64,000 nucleotides of DNA, from positions 1-64,000 of the forward strand of contig JAQVCA010000006.1 of the NCBI GenBank assembly GCA_028690035.1. Direction: 5' to 3'. A program made the translations under genes and the position numbers. Numbering within the stretch: position 1 is the stretch's first letter; the number at the start of each line of letters is the position of its first letter. The notes beneath the pieces were generated by a model. The model saw only the letters and a list, made by a program, of their open reading frames with translations, searched no databases and was not told the DNA's origin. Below, piece by piece: positions 55,115-64,000 of the stretch. The DNA is from Comamonas sp. (GTDB taxonomy: Bacteria > Pseudomonadota > Gammaproteobacteria > Burkholderiales > Burkholderiaceae_C).

Positions 55115-56422
55115 GTGCTGTCTGATTCTTTTGCCTCTACCGCACCTTCTGCGCGCCGCCGAGGGGTGCTTGCTTTGTTGGCTGCCAGCCCGCTGGCACC
55201 CGCTTGGGCGCAATTTCGCGTGGAAGTGACGGGCGTTGGCTTGCGCCAGCTGCCCATTGCCTTGCCTGCCTTCCGGGGCGAAGAGGGGGCGCCACAGAAA
55301 ATCTCCCAGATCGTGCAAGCCGACCTGGAGCGCAGTGGCCAGTTCCGTGGGGTCGATGCCACAGGCATGGCGCTGGATGAAAGCTCCCTGCCCGATATGG
55401 CCCAGTGGCGCCAGCGCGCTGCCGATGCGCTGGTGACCGGCAGCATGCAGCGCCTGGCCGATGGCCGTTACGACGTGCGCTTTCGGTTGTGGGATGTGGT
55501 CAAGGCCCAAGACTTGGGGGGCCAAGGTTTTGTGGTGGTGCAGGCCGATCTGCGTTTGGTGGCGCACCGCATTGCCGACTACATCTACGAAAAACTCACC
55601 GGTGAGCGCGGCGTGTTTTCCACACGCATCGCCTACGTCACCAAGGCCGGTGGTCGCTATGTGCTGTGGGTGGCCGATGCCGACGGTGAGAATGCCCAGT
55701 CGGCGCTGACCAGTGCCGAGCCGATCATCTCGCCCGCCTGGTCACCCGATGGCAGTCAGCTGGCGTATGTGTCCTTTGAGTCGCGCAAGCCGGTGGTGTA
55801 TGTACACACCATTGCGACAGGGCAGCGCCGCTTGGTGGCCAACTTCCGCGGCTCCAACAGCGCGCCGGCCTGGTCGCCCGACGGCAGCCAGCTGGCCGTG
55901 ACTTTGAGTCGCGATGGTGCCTCACAGCTGTACATCATTGGCGCCCAAGGCGGCGGTCAGCCACGTCGCCTGATGCAAAGCGCGGGCATCGACACCGAAC
56001 CCGTTTTCACCCCCGATGGCCAGAGTATTTATTTTGTGAGCGACCGGGGCGGCTCTCCGCAAATCTACAAAGTGGGTGTGCAGGGCGGCGAGGCCCAGCG
56101 CGTCACCTTTGGCGGCAGCTATAACATTTCGCCGGCCATCAGCCCCGATGGCCAGTGGCTGGCCTACATTGGCCGCGTGGGTGGCGCCTTCAAGCTGCAT
56201 GCCCTAGAGCTGGCAACTGGCACGGTGCGCGTGCTCAGCGATGCCAGCGACGATGAAAGCCCCAGCTTTGCGCCCAACAGCCGGCTGCTGGTGTTTGCCA
56301 CCCGCCAAGGTGGGCGTGAGGCGCTGATGACCACCACCTTAGATGGACAGGTGAAGGCGCGTCTGGCAGGACAGGGCGGGGATATCCGCGAGCCCGCCTG
56401 GGGACCATTCCAAAAGTACTAA
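55115..56422 (+). CDS. tolB: Tol-Pal system protein TolB
   Basis: The mature part starts QFRVEVTGVGLRQLPIAL, followed by the small N-terminal domain and a six-bladed beta propeller with repeated SPDGSQLAY/TPDGQSIYF motifs. I take the GTG at 55115 because it gives a normal signal peptide (RRRGVLALLAASPLAPAWA) and a family-typical length of 435; ATG codons at 55016 and 55034 are in frame and none has a strong ribosome site. It links Pal to the Tol complex. No tolQRA genes are beside it. Confidence 0.92.
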   Translation: MLSDSFASTAPSARRRGVLALLAASPLAPAWAQFRVEVTGVGLRQLPIALPAFRGEEGAPQKISQIVQADLERSGQFRGVDATGMALDESSLPDMAQWRQRAADALVTGSMQRLADGRYDVRFRLWDVVKAQDLGGQGFVVVQADLRLVAHRIADYIYEKLTGERGVFSTRIAYVTKAGGRYVLWVADADGENAQSALTSAEPIISPAWSPDGSQLAYVSFESRKPVVYVHTIATGQRRLVANFRGSNSAPAWSPDGSQLAVTLSRDGASQLYIIGAQGGGQPRRLMQSAGIDTEPVFTPDGQSIYFVSDRGGSPQIYKVGVQGGEAQRVTFGGSYNISPAISPDGQWLAYIGRVGGAFKLHALELATGTVRVLSDASDDESPSFAPNSRLLVFATRQGGREALMTTTLDGQVKARLAGQGGDIREPAWGPFQKY

Positions 56423-56510
56423 AAAAGTGAGCACGCTAGCAAAAATGGGTCAACTTATACTAGCGTGGTGCGTTCTGGTAACACCTAATTTTTAGGTTTG
56501 GAGCATTTTT

Positions 56511-57026
56511 ATGTTGAATTTCAAACGTATTTCTTTGGCTGCCGCTGTGGTGGCATTGGTGGCAGGTTGCAGCTCGGGCGTGAAGCTGAACGACGCATCG
56601 GTCGAAGACCGCAATGCCGCAGGCGGCAATGCCACCAGCGGTGTGGCAGGCGTTGACCTGACGGGCAAGGATATTGCTGCCGATGGCGGCCCTGCCAACG
56701 TGGGGCGCGTGGTGTACTTCGACTTCGACAGCTACGTGGTGCGTGCCGACGCCCAGGGTCTGATCGATGGTCACTCGCGCTTCCTGAAAGCCGATGCCAA
56801 CCGCAAGGTGAACATCGCTGGCCACACCGACGAGCGCGGTGGTCGCGAGTACAACCTGGCACTGGGCCAGAAGCGTGCCGAGGCGGTGCGCCGCTCGCTG
56901 AATCTGCTGGGCGTGCAAGACAGCCAGATGGAAGCGGTCAGCTACGGCAAGGAAAAACCTGCGGCCCAAGGCAACAACGAAGCGGCCTACGCCCAAAATC
57001 GCCGCGCTGAACTGTCTTATCGCTAA
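56511..57026 (+). CDS. pal: Peptidoglycan-associated lipoprotein Pal
   Basis: The 171-residue lipoprotein has a lipobox VALVAGCSSG (cysteine about 20) and an OmpA-like domain with VVYFDFDSYVV, NIAGHTDERGGREYNLALGQ and AYAQNRRAELSY. It anchors the outer membrane to peptidoglycan. It follows tolB and precedes cpoB. Confidence 0.96.
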   Translation: MLNFKRISLAAAVVALVAGCSSGVKLNDASVEDRNAAGGNATSGVAGVDLTGKDIAADGGPANVGRVVYFDFDSYVVRADAQGLIDGHSRFLKADANRKVNIAGHTDERGGREYNLALGQKRAEAVRRSLNLLGVQDSQMEAVSYGKEKPAAQGNNEAAYAQNRRAELSYR

Positions 57027-57038
57027 AGCTTTGCCTAC

Positions 57039-57779
57039 ATGCTGAATCGTCCCTCCCCGATGCGCCACACGGCGCGTGCCTTAGCCGCACTGGGGCTGTG
57101 CATGGTCTTCATGCCCAGCGCCCATGCCTTGTTGGAAGATGCAGAAGCGCGCCGCGCCATTTTGGAACTGCGTCAGCGCTTCGACGCCACCGCCCAGGAA
57201 AACGCGCAAATGCGCCGCAGCCTGCTGGATCTGCAGGCGCAGATCGAGACCCTGCGCACCGATCTGGCGCAGCTGCGCGGCCAAAACGAGCAACTGGCGC
57301 GCGAAGCATCTGAAATCCAGCGCACCCAGTCGGGGATGGACGAACGCCTGAGCCGCTTTGAGCCCGGTGAAGTGCAGGTCGATGGCCTGCGCTTTTTGGC
57401 TACGCCGCAAGAGCGTGCCGACTTTGAGGCCGCACTGGAGATGTTTCGCAGTGGCGACTTTCCCGGTGCGCGCAAAGCCTTTGCTGCCTTTGTCAATGCC
57501 TATCCGCAAAGCGGCTACCAGCCATCGGCACGCTTCTGGCTGGGCAATACCCAGTACGCCGGGCGTGACTACAAAGAGGCCCTCGTCAACTTCCGCGCCG
57601 TGTTGCGCGCCGGGCCCACCCACGAGCGCGCAGCCGAGGCGGCCTTGTCGCTGGCCAACTGCCACCTGGAGCTCAAGGACAACAAATCTGCCCGTCAGGC
57701 GCTCGAAGCCTTGGTGCGCGATTACCCGGCCTCCGATGCCGCAGAAACGGCGCGCCAGCGTCTGAAAACCCTCAAATAA
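57039..57779 (+). CDS. cpoB: Cell division coordinator CpoB (YbgF)
   Basis: The 246-residue periplasmic protein has a signal peptide (ALAALGLCMVFMPSAHA), a coiled coil (about 45-105), and C-terminal TPR repeats (about 125-246: GDFPGARKAFAAFVNAYPQS and ARFWLGNTQYAGRDYKEALV). It couples peptidoglycan synthesis with outer membrane constriction. Start at 57039 or the nearby ATG 57060. Confidence 0.92.
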   Translation: MLNRPSPMRHTARALAALGLCMVFMPSAHALLEDAEARRAILELRQRFDATAQENAQMRRSLLDLQAQIETLRTDLAQLRGQNEQLAREASEIQRTQSGMDERLSRFEPGEVQVDGLRFLATPQERADFEAALEMFRSGDFPGARKAFAAFVNAYPQSGYQPSARFWLGNTQYAGRDYKEALVNFRAVLRAGPTHERAAEAALSLANCHLELKDNKSARQALEALVRDYPASDAAETARQRLKTLK

Positions 57780-57781
57780 GC

Positions 57782-58615
57782 ATGTCCATGCCGTCTTCTG
57801 CGCTTGCTGCGCACACGATCGCCGGTTCTGCCGGCGATTCTTTTTTAGCCACGCCCGATCTGGAGCTGCAACGTCGCTTTGGCGGTCTGCAGCGCCTGTA
57901 CGGCACCGCCGGCGCAGCGCGCATTGCCCGCGCACATGTGGCGGTGGTGGGTATCGGTGGTGTGGGTTCCTGGGCGGCCGAAGCCTTGGCACGCAGTGGC
58001 GTCGGGCGCTTGACGCTGATCGATATGGATCACGTAGCGCCGTCCAACATCAACCGCCAAATCCATGCCGTCACCGACACTGTCGGTCAGGCCAAGGTGC
58101 TGGCGATGCAGGAGCGCATTGGCGCCATCCACCCCGGCTGCCAAGTGCTTGCCGTGGACGATTTTGTGACCCCTGAGAACTGGCCCGATCTGCTGCCCTG
58201 TGGCGTGGATGCCGTGATCGACGCCTGCGACCAGCTGCAGGCGAAGCTGGCCATGGCCCAGTGGGCGCGTCGGCAGCGGGCGCTGTTCATCAGTGTGGGT
58301 GCCGCTGGTGGCAAACGCCTGGCGCACAAGGTGGACATCGACGACCTGGCCCACACCACCCATGACCCTTTGCTGGCCCAGCTGCGCTATCGCTTGCGCA
58401 AACACCATGGCGCACCGCGCGACGGGAAGAAGATGGGCGTGACCTGCGTATTCAGCCGCGAGGCAGTGGTTGGGCCCGACGCCTCGTGCCAGCTGCAGGC
58501 CAGCGACGGCAGCCTCAACTGCAGTGGTTATGGCTCCGTGGTGGCGGTGACAGCCACCTTCGGGCAGTGCGCTGCCGGCTGGATACTGGATCGCTTGGCC
58601 ACACAAGAAAATTGA
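57782..58615 (+). CDS. tcdA: tRNA threonylcarbamoyladenosine dehydratase
   Basis: The 277-residue E1-like protein has the nucleotide-binding motif VVGIGGVGSWAAEALARSGV, the block DMDHVAPSNINRQIHA and the partner motif KMGVTCVFSRE. It converts t6A37 of tRNA to its cyclic form with ATP. It follows cpoB directly. Confidence 0.93.
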   Translation: MSMPSSALAAHTIAGSAGDSFLATPDLELQRRFGGLQRLYGTAGAARIARAHVAVVGIGGVGSWAAEALARSGVGRLTLIDMDHVAPSNINRQIHAVTDTVGQAKVLAMQERIGAIHPGCQVLAVDDFVTPENWPDLLPCGVDAVIDACDQLQAKLAMAQWARRQRALFISVGAAGGKRLAHKVDIDDLAHTTHDPLLAQLRYRLRKHHGAPRDGKKMGVTCVFSREAVVGPDASCQLQASDGSLNCSGYGSVVAVTATFGQCAAGWILDRLATQEN

Positions 58616-58688
58616 TGGTTTTGCGGTAATGGAAAAAATTGCTGCTACAATTCAAGGCTTCGCTAATCAACACTTTTGCTGATTTGCA

Positions 58689-58764
58689 GGGTCTTTAGCT
58701 CAGCCGGTAGAGCAGCGGACTTTTAATCCGTTGGTCGCGAGTTCGAATCTCGCAGGACCCACCA
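58689..58764 (+). tRNA. tRNA-Lys (UUU)
   Basis: A 76-base cloverleaf with acceptor GGGTCTT/AGGACCC, anticodon loop CTTTTAA (anticodon TTT), T-arm GCGAG-TTCGAAT-CTCGC and an encoded ACCA end. First of four tRNA-Lys genes. Confidence 0.95.
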
Positions 58765-58799
58765 AATTCCTGTCGATGCAGCCTGCGCTGTGTTGACTC

Positions 58800-58875
58800 G
58801 GGCCTTTAGCTCAGCCGGTAGAGCAGCGGACTCTTAATCCGTTGGTCGAGAGTTCGAATCTCTCAGGGCCCACCA
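58800..58875 (+). tRNA. tRNA-Lys (CUU)
   Basis: A 76-base cloverleaf with acceptor GGGCCTT/AGGGCCC, anticodon loop CTCTTAA (anticodon CTT), T-arm GAGAG-TTCGAAT-CTCTC and an encoded CCA. Confidence 0.95.
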
Positions 58876-58914
58876 AATTTTTTCTTGCCGATGTGGTTTT
58901 CACTGCATAGGCAT

Positions 58915-58990
58915 GGGTCTTTAGCTCAGCCGGTAGAGCAGCGGACTTTTAATCCGTTGGTCGCGAGTTCGAATCTCGCAGGACCCACCA
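58915..58990 (+). tRNA. tRNA-Lys (UUU), second copy
   Basis: Identical to the gene at 58689-58764. The following spacer repeats the same sequence (GTCGATGCAGCCTGCGCTGT), so it comes from a tandem duplication of the two-tRNA unit. Confidence 0.95.
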
Positions 58991-59032
58991 GATTCCTGTC
59001 TCCTGTCGATGCAGCCTGCGCTGTGTTGGCCC

Positions 59033-59108
59033 GGGCCTTTAGCTCAGCCGGTAGAGCAGCGGACTCTTAATCCGTTGGTCGAGAGTTCGAATCTCTCAGG
59101 GCCCACCA
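59033..59108 (+). tRNA. tRNA-Lys (CUU), second copy
   Basis: Identical to the gene at 58800-58875; last of the array. An AT-rich tract follows, without a clean terminator hairpin. Confidence 0.95.
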
Positions 59109-59369
59109 CTAAAAAAACCCAAAAATTAAAACCTCAAAACAGCACCTTGGCGCCTTGCCTTGGTGTTTTTGGTTCTTCTGCGTTCTGGTAGACCTTTTCC
59201 TATCTTGCCTGAACAATTTTGCACACAGAACCCATGGTAGAGGCAATAGCCAAAACTTTTTAAAGTTTGACAATTGATATTTTTTCTTGGTGCTACAGTC
59301 GCCCTTGAACCAAGGAGAGGCAAGTGCAGTGCGCTACCCTCATCCATCAAGAAAATGTATGAATAAATC

Positions 59370-61685
59370 ATGGCTATCAGAAAAACTGCTTATTCAAAGG
59401 GGGAGCGTGTAGCGTTTGGTTTTCTGTTGGCGTTGAGCGCTTTGCAGGTGGCAGGTCAAGATGAAGTGCTAGGAGCGGAGCAGGCGGTCCTGCCAGCAGA
59501 GGCCCTAGAGGCAATACCTGTAGGAGGGGTGTTTCCGGTATCGCGCTGGTCGGTACGTTTGCAGGATTTGGGCGCTGGTGGTGTGATGCGCTTGCGTGGA
59601 ACACAAAGCGAAGCCAGTGTGGGTCTGGGCATTCGGCGCGATGAGCAGGTGGAGTCTGCGCGCCTGCGACTGCAATTTACATTGTCGCCTGCGCTGCTGG
59701 CCGATCTGTCGCATCTGAAGGTGTCGTTTAACGACCAATTGATTCAAACCATTACCCTACCCAAGGAGCGGCTGGGGCAGCCACACCAAGTGGACTTGGA
59801 TATCCATCCGGCGTATTTTGCGGACTACAACCGCCTGCAATTTCAGTTCATTGGTCATTACACCCTAGAGTGCGAGGAGCCTGAGCACTCCAGCCTGTGG
59901 GCGCAGATCAGTGGAGAGAGCACGCTGGAGCTGCGTTTGCGTCGTCTGCCACTGAAGACCGACCTAGCTCTGTTGCCCGCGCCATTTTTTGATCCGCGCG
60001 ATAGTCGTCAGGTGGATGTGGCAGTGGTGTATGGTGCTGCCCCCGGTATGGGGGAACTCAAGGCCGCAGGTGTGGTGGCTGGTTGGATGGGTGCCTTGGC
60101 CGCGTACCGGGGTAATAAATTTTCCGTGTTCGAAAACGAGTTGCCACTGCATTCGGCCATTGTGGTGGCCAGTAATGCACGTCGGCCTGCTTTTCTGAAA
60201 GACCTGCAGCCAGTAGAGCAACCCACGCTGTCGATGATGGAGCACCCTGAGTTGCCAGGCGCTAAGCTGTTGCTGGTGCTGGGGAAGGACGACGCCCAGT
60301 TGGAACAGGCCGTACAGGCTTTGGTGCTTGATCGCGCCGCACTGTCTGGGCGTACGCTGCAGGTCAACCAGCTCCAGTTACCTGAACTGCGCAAGGCTTA
60401 CGATGCACCACGCTGGGTTTCCAGTGAACGTGTAGTGCCGCTGGGCGAGTTGGTTGAGCGGCCAGAAGAGTTGCAGTTGCGTGGTGTATCGCTCTACGAC
60501 ACGATTCGCGTCAATGCTCGCATGGCCCCTGACTTATTCACTTGGAATGCGCGCGGCGTGCCGCTGCGCCTGCAGTATCGCTATACACCTACGCCGTTGT
60601 CCGATCGTGGAGCGCTGAATGTTGCGGTAAACGGGCAGTTTCTGAAATCTTATCCGTTGTATGCCAGCGGGGAGAATCAGGGGTATGTCAGTGCTTTGTT
60701 ACCCGTGATTGGTGATGCCCCAGGAAAGACGCTTTCAGAATTGAAAATTCCCGCATTCATGGTGGGAGGTGATAACCAGATGCAGTTCACCTTTGCCATT
60801 CCATCGGTGAATTTGGGGCGCTGCCGATCTACCCAACCGATGGAGTTGCAAGCCGCGCTGGATCCGCAGTCGAGCATCGATCTCACAGGCTTTGATCACT
60901 ACATCGCGATGCCCAATCTTGCGGTCTTTGCCAATAGTGGCTACCCATTCACTAAGTATGCGGACTTGTCCCAGACGGCCATTGTGTTACCCAGTCAGCC
61001 CACAGTTACAGATGTGCAGGCCTATTTGACGGCAGTGGCGCGCATGGCTGCATCCACGGGCTATGTTGGCACGCGTTTCATGTTGTTGTCAGCGACGCAG
61101 CTGGAGCAGGCCAGGGAGCGTGATATTTTGCTTATTACGCGTGGGGATCACGATGGCGTGCTGCAGCAGTGGAAGGCCGATCTACCAGCACTATTGGCAG
61201 CGGGTCAGCGCTCTGTGCAACCGCTGGAGCGGGGCCTGAACCGTTTTTATGAGTTGTTTCGCATGGGTGAAGGGGCTCCGGGCAAGCCTGGAGAAGGCAT
61301 GACCACGTTGCAAGGCGATGGGCCGCTGGCGGCTATGGTCGGATTGGAGTCTCCATTGATGAAGGGGCGTAGCGTTGTGGCCTTGACCGCTACCGATGCT
61401 GAGGCCATGCGTTTGATTGGGCGCAGCCTCAGCGAAAACGCTCTGCGTGATCAACTGCACGGTGATTTGAGCTTGTTGCGCGCCGATGCCATAGACAGCT
61501 TTCGCATCAATCCGGTGTACTACGTCGGCGATCTGGCTTGGTACAAGCGTTTGTGGTTTCATCTGCATCATCATCCCCTGCTGTTGGCGCTGTTGGGTGT
61601 CGTGGCTGGTCTGGCGGTGACGCTGGTGGCGTATGGGACACTGCGATCGATGGCGCGGCGCCGTCTGGAGCGTGACAATGCGTAA
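59370..61685 (+). CDS. bcsB: Cellulose synthase regulatory subunit BcsB
   Basis: The 771-residue periplasmic subunit has a basic N-terminus and signal helix (VAFGFLLALSALQVAGQ), two carbohydrate-binding and flavodoxin-like repeats (for example LQFQFIGHYTLECEEPEHSS and MQFTFAIPSVNLGRCRS), and a C-terminal membrane helix (LLLALLGVVAGLAVTLVAYG) that docks on BcsA. It guides the cellulose chain across the periplasm. The ATG at 59370 lacks a ribosome site; a short frame from ATG 59359 overlaps it. No bcsA lies upstream. Confidence 0.92.
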   Translation: MAIRKTAYSKGERVAFGFLLALSALQVAGQDEVLGAEQAVLPAEALEAIPVGGVFPVSRWSVRLQDLGAGGVMRLRGTQSEASVGLGIRRDEQVESARLRLQFTLSPALLADLSHLKVSFNDQLIQTITLPKERLGQPHQVDLDIHPAYFADYNRLQFQFIGHYTLECEEPEHSSLWAQISGESTLELRLRRLPLKTDLALLPAPFFDPRDSRQVDVAVVYGAAPGMGELKAAGVVAGWMGALAAYRGNKFSVFENELPLHSAIVVASNARRPAFLKDLQPVEQPTLSMMEHPELPGAKLLLVLGKDDAQLEQAVQALVLDRAALSGRTLQVNQLQLPELRKAYDAPRWVSSERVVPLGELVERPEELQLRGVSLYDTIRVNARMAPDLFTWNARGVPLRLQYRYTPTPLSDRGALNVAVNGQFLKSYPLYASGENQGYVSALLPVIGDAPGKTLSELKIPAFMVGGDNQMQFTFAIPSVNLGRCRSTQPMELQAALDPQSSIDLTGFDHYIAMPNLAVFANSGYPFTKYADLSQTAIVLPSQPTVTDVQAYLTAVARMAASTGYVGTRFMLLSATQLEQARERDILLITRGDHDGVLQQWKADLPALLAAGQRSVQPLERGLNRFYELFRMGEGAPGKPGEGMTTLQGDGPLAAMVGLESPLMKGRSVVALTATDAEAMRLIGRSLSENALRDQLHGDLSLLRADAIDSFRINPVYYVGDLAWYKRLWFHLHHHPLLLALLGVVAGLAVTLVAYGTLRSMARRRLERDNA

Positions 61686-62850
61686 GTCTTGCCTAGCGTT
61701 TGCCCAGTCGCGTCGTGATCTATTGATGGGCGCGCTGTTGCTGTGCAGCGGCGGTGTGCCGCTGGCTGGGCTTGCACGACCAGCGTTGCCGCGTGCCTCA
61801 GCTTGGCACGATTGGGATGACTTTGCCCAGCAATTTTTGCAGGCCGATGGCAGGGTGTTGGCCAATGACGAGCAGCAAACGCACTCCGAAGCACAAAGCT
61901 ACGCACTGATGTTTGCCCTGATTGCCAACGATCGCCTCCGCTTCGAGCAGATTGTGCGCTGGACAGAAGATAACCTGTGTGCGGGCGACATGACTGCGCG
62001 CCTACCTGCGTGGCTGTGGGGGCGTCAGGACAGTGGCCAATGGGGGGTGCTAGACAGTAATGCGGCCTCGGATGCCGACTTATGGATTGCCTATGCCTTG
62101 ATAGAAGCAGGCCGTCTATGGAATGTGCGCCGCTATCGCGTCTTGGGCAAGGTTTTGGCTGCCCGCATTCTGAAAGAGGAAACCGCACAGCTACCCGGGC
62201 TGGGGCTTGCGCTATTACCGGGGCCACAAGGGTTCACGCTGGAGGCTGGTCGGCGCTGGCGTCTCAATCCCAGCTATTTGCCTATTCAGCAGTTTCGCTG
62301 GCTGGCACAGGCCACGCAGGATGCTGCATGGGAGCAGTTGTGTGTCAGCAGTCAGCGTATTCTGATCGACTCAGCACCGCGCGGTTTTGCTCCCGATTGG
62401 GTGCAGTACGTGGTGGGACAAGGCTTGGTGCCAGATCATGAGGGAGACCAGCAGGCGCGTGGTGGCTACAACGCCATCCGGGTGTATCTGTGGGTGGGTA
62501 CTCTGGATGCCCAGGATCCGGCTCGCGCTCCTTTGTTGCAGGCCCTGATGCCCATGGTGCGTCGTGTGGCCGAGCTGGGCTATCCGCCTGAGTATGTGGA
62601 CAGTATTTCCGGTGTGGTGCAAGGGGCAGCAGGCGGGGGTTTTTCAGCTGCCCTGCTACCGCTATTGCAAGCGGCACGCGCACAAGACGCCTTGACAGCG
62701 CAGCAGGGCTACCTGCAAGCACACCCTCCAGGGGTGGATGCCTACTACGGACAGTGCCTGCGTCTGTGGGGGCAGGGATGGATGGAAGGGGCTTACCGGT
62801 TTGCCCACGATGGTCGGTTGATCGTGCCATGGAAGGATGAAGCGCTATGA
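61678..62850 (+). CDS. bcsZ: Cellulase of the bcs operon (GH8 endoglucanase)
   Basis: The 390-residue precursor has a signal region with twin-arginine-like SRRDLLMGALLLCSGG, then the GH8 domain with the proton-donor glutamate in HSEAQSYALMFAL and the aspartate block SDADLWIAYALIEAGRLW. It trims cellulose in the periplasm and is needed for efficient export. It overlaps the bcsB stop by 8 bases and the bcsC start by 4. Confidence 0.94.
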   Translation: MRKSCLAFAQSRRDLLMGALLLCSGGVPLAGLARPALPRASAWHDWDDFAQQFLQADGRVLANDEQQTHSEAQSYALMFALIANDRLRFEQIVRWTEDNLCAGDMTARLPAWLWGRQDSGQWGVLDSNAASDADLWIAYALIEAGRLWNVRRYRVLGKVLAARILKEETAQLPGLGLALLPGPQGFTLEAGRRWRLNPSYLPIQQFRWLAQATQDAAWEQLCVSSQRILIDSAPRGFAPDWVQYVVGQGLVPDHEGDQQARGGYNAIRVYLWVGTLDAQDPARAPLLQALMPMVRRVAELGYPPEYVDSISGVVQGAAGGGFSAALLPLLQAARAQDALTAQQGYLQAHPPGVDAYYGQCLRLWGQGWMEGAYRFAHDGRLIVPWKDEAL

Positions 62851-64000
62851 AGCGCCCCTTCTGGCAACCTTGGGTCGTGGTGCTGGGCTCGCTGGGTTGC
62901 AGCTTGGTGCAGGCACAGTCCAGCAGCGTGCTTTGGCCCTGGCGCCTGGAGTCTGGCCTGACGTTGTCCACGACGCTGGGCGGTCTGGTGTCTGCACAGG
63001 CCGCTAGCCCAGTACGCTCCAGCGCTGCACGTTTGCAGGAGGAACAAAGCAAGCTCGCGCTGATTTTTTCCTACGATTTGTTGGATAGCACGGGCGTTGC
63101 CGCTCTAGGAGCGGATCAGTTGCTGCACCAAGCGCGCAATTGGCTGGTGCATGGCCGTCTGGACCTGGCGCGCCAGAACTTGGAAAAGATGCTTCAAGTG
63201 ACGCCCGATGCGCCGCAGGCACTGGCCGAGCTGGGTCATATTGCTCTCCAAGAAAACAATCTGTCAGAAGCCCAACGTATGCTGCAGCGGCTGCGTCAGC
63301 GCTACCCACGCTCGCAGGCGACGCACGATCTGGAAACGCTATTGCGTGTGTTTGGGCCAGATCAGGAAACGCTGGCACGTATGCGTTTGTTGGCACGTGC
63401 AGGGCGGCAAAAGGATGCGGCAGAGATCGCGCGCAGCCTGTTTCCTGAGGGGCCTCCCCAGACTGGCACGCTGGGCCCAGAGTATTTCCGCATCATGGCT
63501 GGCGCCCAGAGTGGTATGAGCCAGGCTGCCCACACGCGCCGTGCCGTGGATGCCCTTTATGCCCGTACGAAGGATGCGCAGTATCGCTTGGTGGCGCTGG
63601 AGATGGAGCAGGCACGGGGCGCACCAGCCCCTGTGTTGGCTTTGGCGGTAGAACAGCTGGCCCAAGATCCCGGGGTGGACATGTACCGATTGCGCGACCT
63701 GTGGCGCCGCGTGCTGGAGCGCTTGGAGCCCAGTGTCCTTGCCCAAAGGCGCTTGCAGGCATATTTGCGCCGCTATCCCGAGGATGCCTTGGTGCGGGGC
63801 CTGTTGCGCGAGGCTAGCGATCCGGCGCGTCTGGCACTGGCCGCTGCACAGCAGGCGCTGGATACAGACCAGCTGGCACAGGCAGAGACCTGGGCACACA
63901 AGGCCCTGCGGCTGCGCCCGCAGTACCCTGAGGGTCTGGGGGTGCTCGGCTGGGTGCGCCTGCGCCAAAGCCGCTACCTTGAGGCCCAGCAGCTGCTCAG
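62847..64000 (+). CDS. bcsC: Cellulose export protein BcsC, N-terminal part (cut by window edge)
   Basis: The ATG overlaps the bcsZ stop (ATGA) and the frame is open to the window end, giving 384 residues. It has a signal peptide (VVVLGSLGCSLVQAQ) and TPR repeats from about residue 90, for example ARNWLVHGRLDLARQNLEKM and QALAELGHIALQENNLSEAQ. The outer-membrane barrel would lie beyond the window. It forms the periplasmic bridge and pore for cellulose. Confidence 0.92.
   Translation, partial: MKRPFWQPWVVVLGSLGCSLVQAQSSSVLWPWRLESGLTLSTTLGGLVSAQAASPVRSSAARLQEEQSKLALIFSYDLLDSTGVAALGADQLLHQARNWLVHGRLDLARQNLEKMLQVTPDAPQALAELGHIALQENNLSEAQRMLQRLRQRYPRSQATHDLETLLRVFGPDQETLARMRLLARAGRQKDAAEIARSLFPEGPPQTGTLGPEYFRIMAGAQSGMSQAAHTRRAVDALYARTKDAQYRLVALEMEQARGAPAPVLALAVEQLAQDPGVDMYRLRDLWRRVLERLEPSVLAQRRLQAYLRRYPEDALVRGLLREASDPARLALAAAQQALDTDQLAQAETWAHKALRLRPQYPEGLGVLGWVRLRQSRYLEAQQLL

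Noticed and set aside
59266-59299. A promoter with TTGACA at 59267-59272 ahead of bcsB
   Set aside because: The -35 box is perfect, but no good -10 box lies 16-18 bases away (TGCTAC only), so I did not list it as a feature.
1-64000. CRISPR arrays
   Set aside because: I saw no series of regularly spaced direct repeats with unique spacers; the dispersed repeats are far apart and palindromic in another way.

Overview
The window looks like a chromosomal segment of a Burkholderiales betaproteobacterium, most likely a member of the Comamonadaceae. The reasons are the high GC content, the gyrA-serC-pheA-tyrA-aroA/cmk-rpsA-ihfB-lapA-lapB gene order, the AroA-Cmk fusion, a tmRNA tag ending ...ERFALAA, and many copies of a short AGCTGCTAGCGCTT-type inverted repeat between (and sometimes inside) genes.

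Layout. (1) 1-4070: the tail of an IS4-type transposase, then a minus-strand valine/methylmalonate-semialdehyde operon (mmsA, acyl-CoA dehydrogenase, mmsB). (2) 4071-21347: an accessory, defence-rich region. It opens with an orphan integron attC-like site. Next come a 907-residue ankyrin-repeat protein and a divergent two-gene operon encoding a prokaryotic viperin (radical SAM antiviral nucleotide synthase) and a HicA-like small protein. These are followed by a complete type I restriction-modification operon (hsdM-hsdS-hsdR) with an overlapping YgjP-like metallopeptidase gene, a Fic protein, an IS3-family element that truncates a large serine recombinase, a small HTH protein and a TacA/TacT-like acetyltransferase toxin-antitoxin pair. 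The right end abuts the 3' end of ssrA (tmRNA). A degenerate copy of the ssrA 3' end near 16480-16520 suggests that islands integrated at ssrA. (3) 21348-59108: core genes. These cover tmRNA, gph/ubiG, an OmpA protein, gyrA and aromatic amino acid biosynthesis, ribosomal protein S1, IHF, LapA/LapB, prfB with its programmed frameshift, pepN, fbp, pdxH, gloA, ygfZ, the mltG-tmk-holB-pilZ-tatD cluster, msbA, tolB-pal-cpoB, tcdA, and four tRNA-Lys genes made by duplication of a UUU/CUU pair. (4) 59370-64000: a cellulose secretion operon bcsB-bcsZ-bcsC (the last gene cut by the window edge) with no bcsA directly upstream.

The most interesting locus is 4296-8564. The viperin homologue is firmly identified from its sequence motifs. 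Its partners (a divergent ankyrin/helical-repeat protein and a HicA-like protein with no HicB, around a hairpin-rich shared promoter region) do not match the pVip plus nucleotide-kinase arrangement that I know. They could form a larger, undescribed anti-phage system next to the type I R-M operon. This functional linkage is inference from gene order only.
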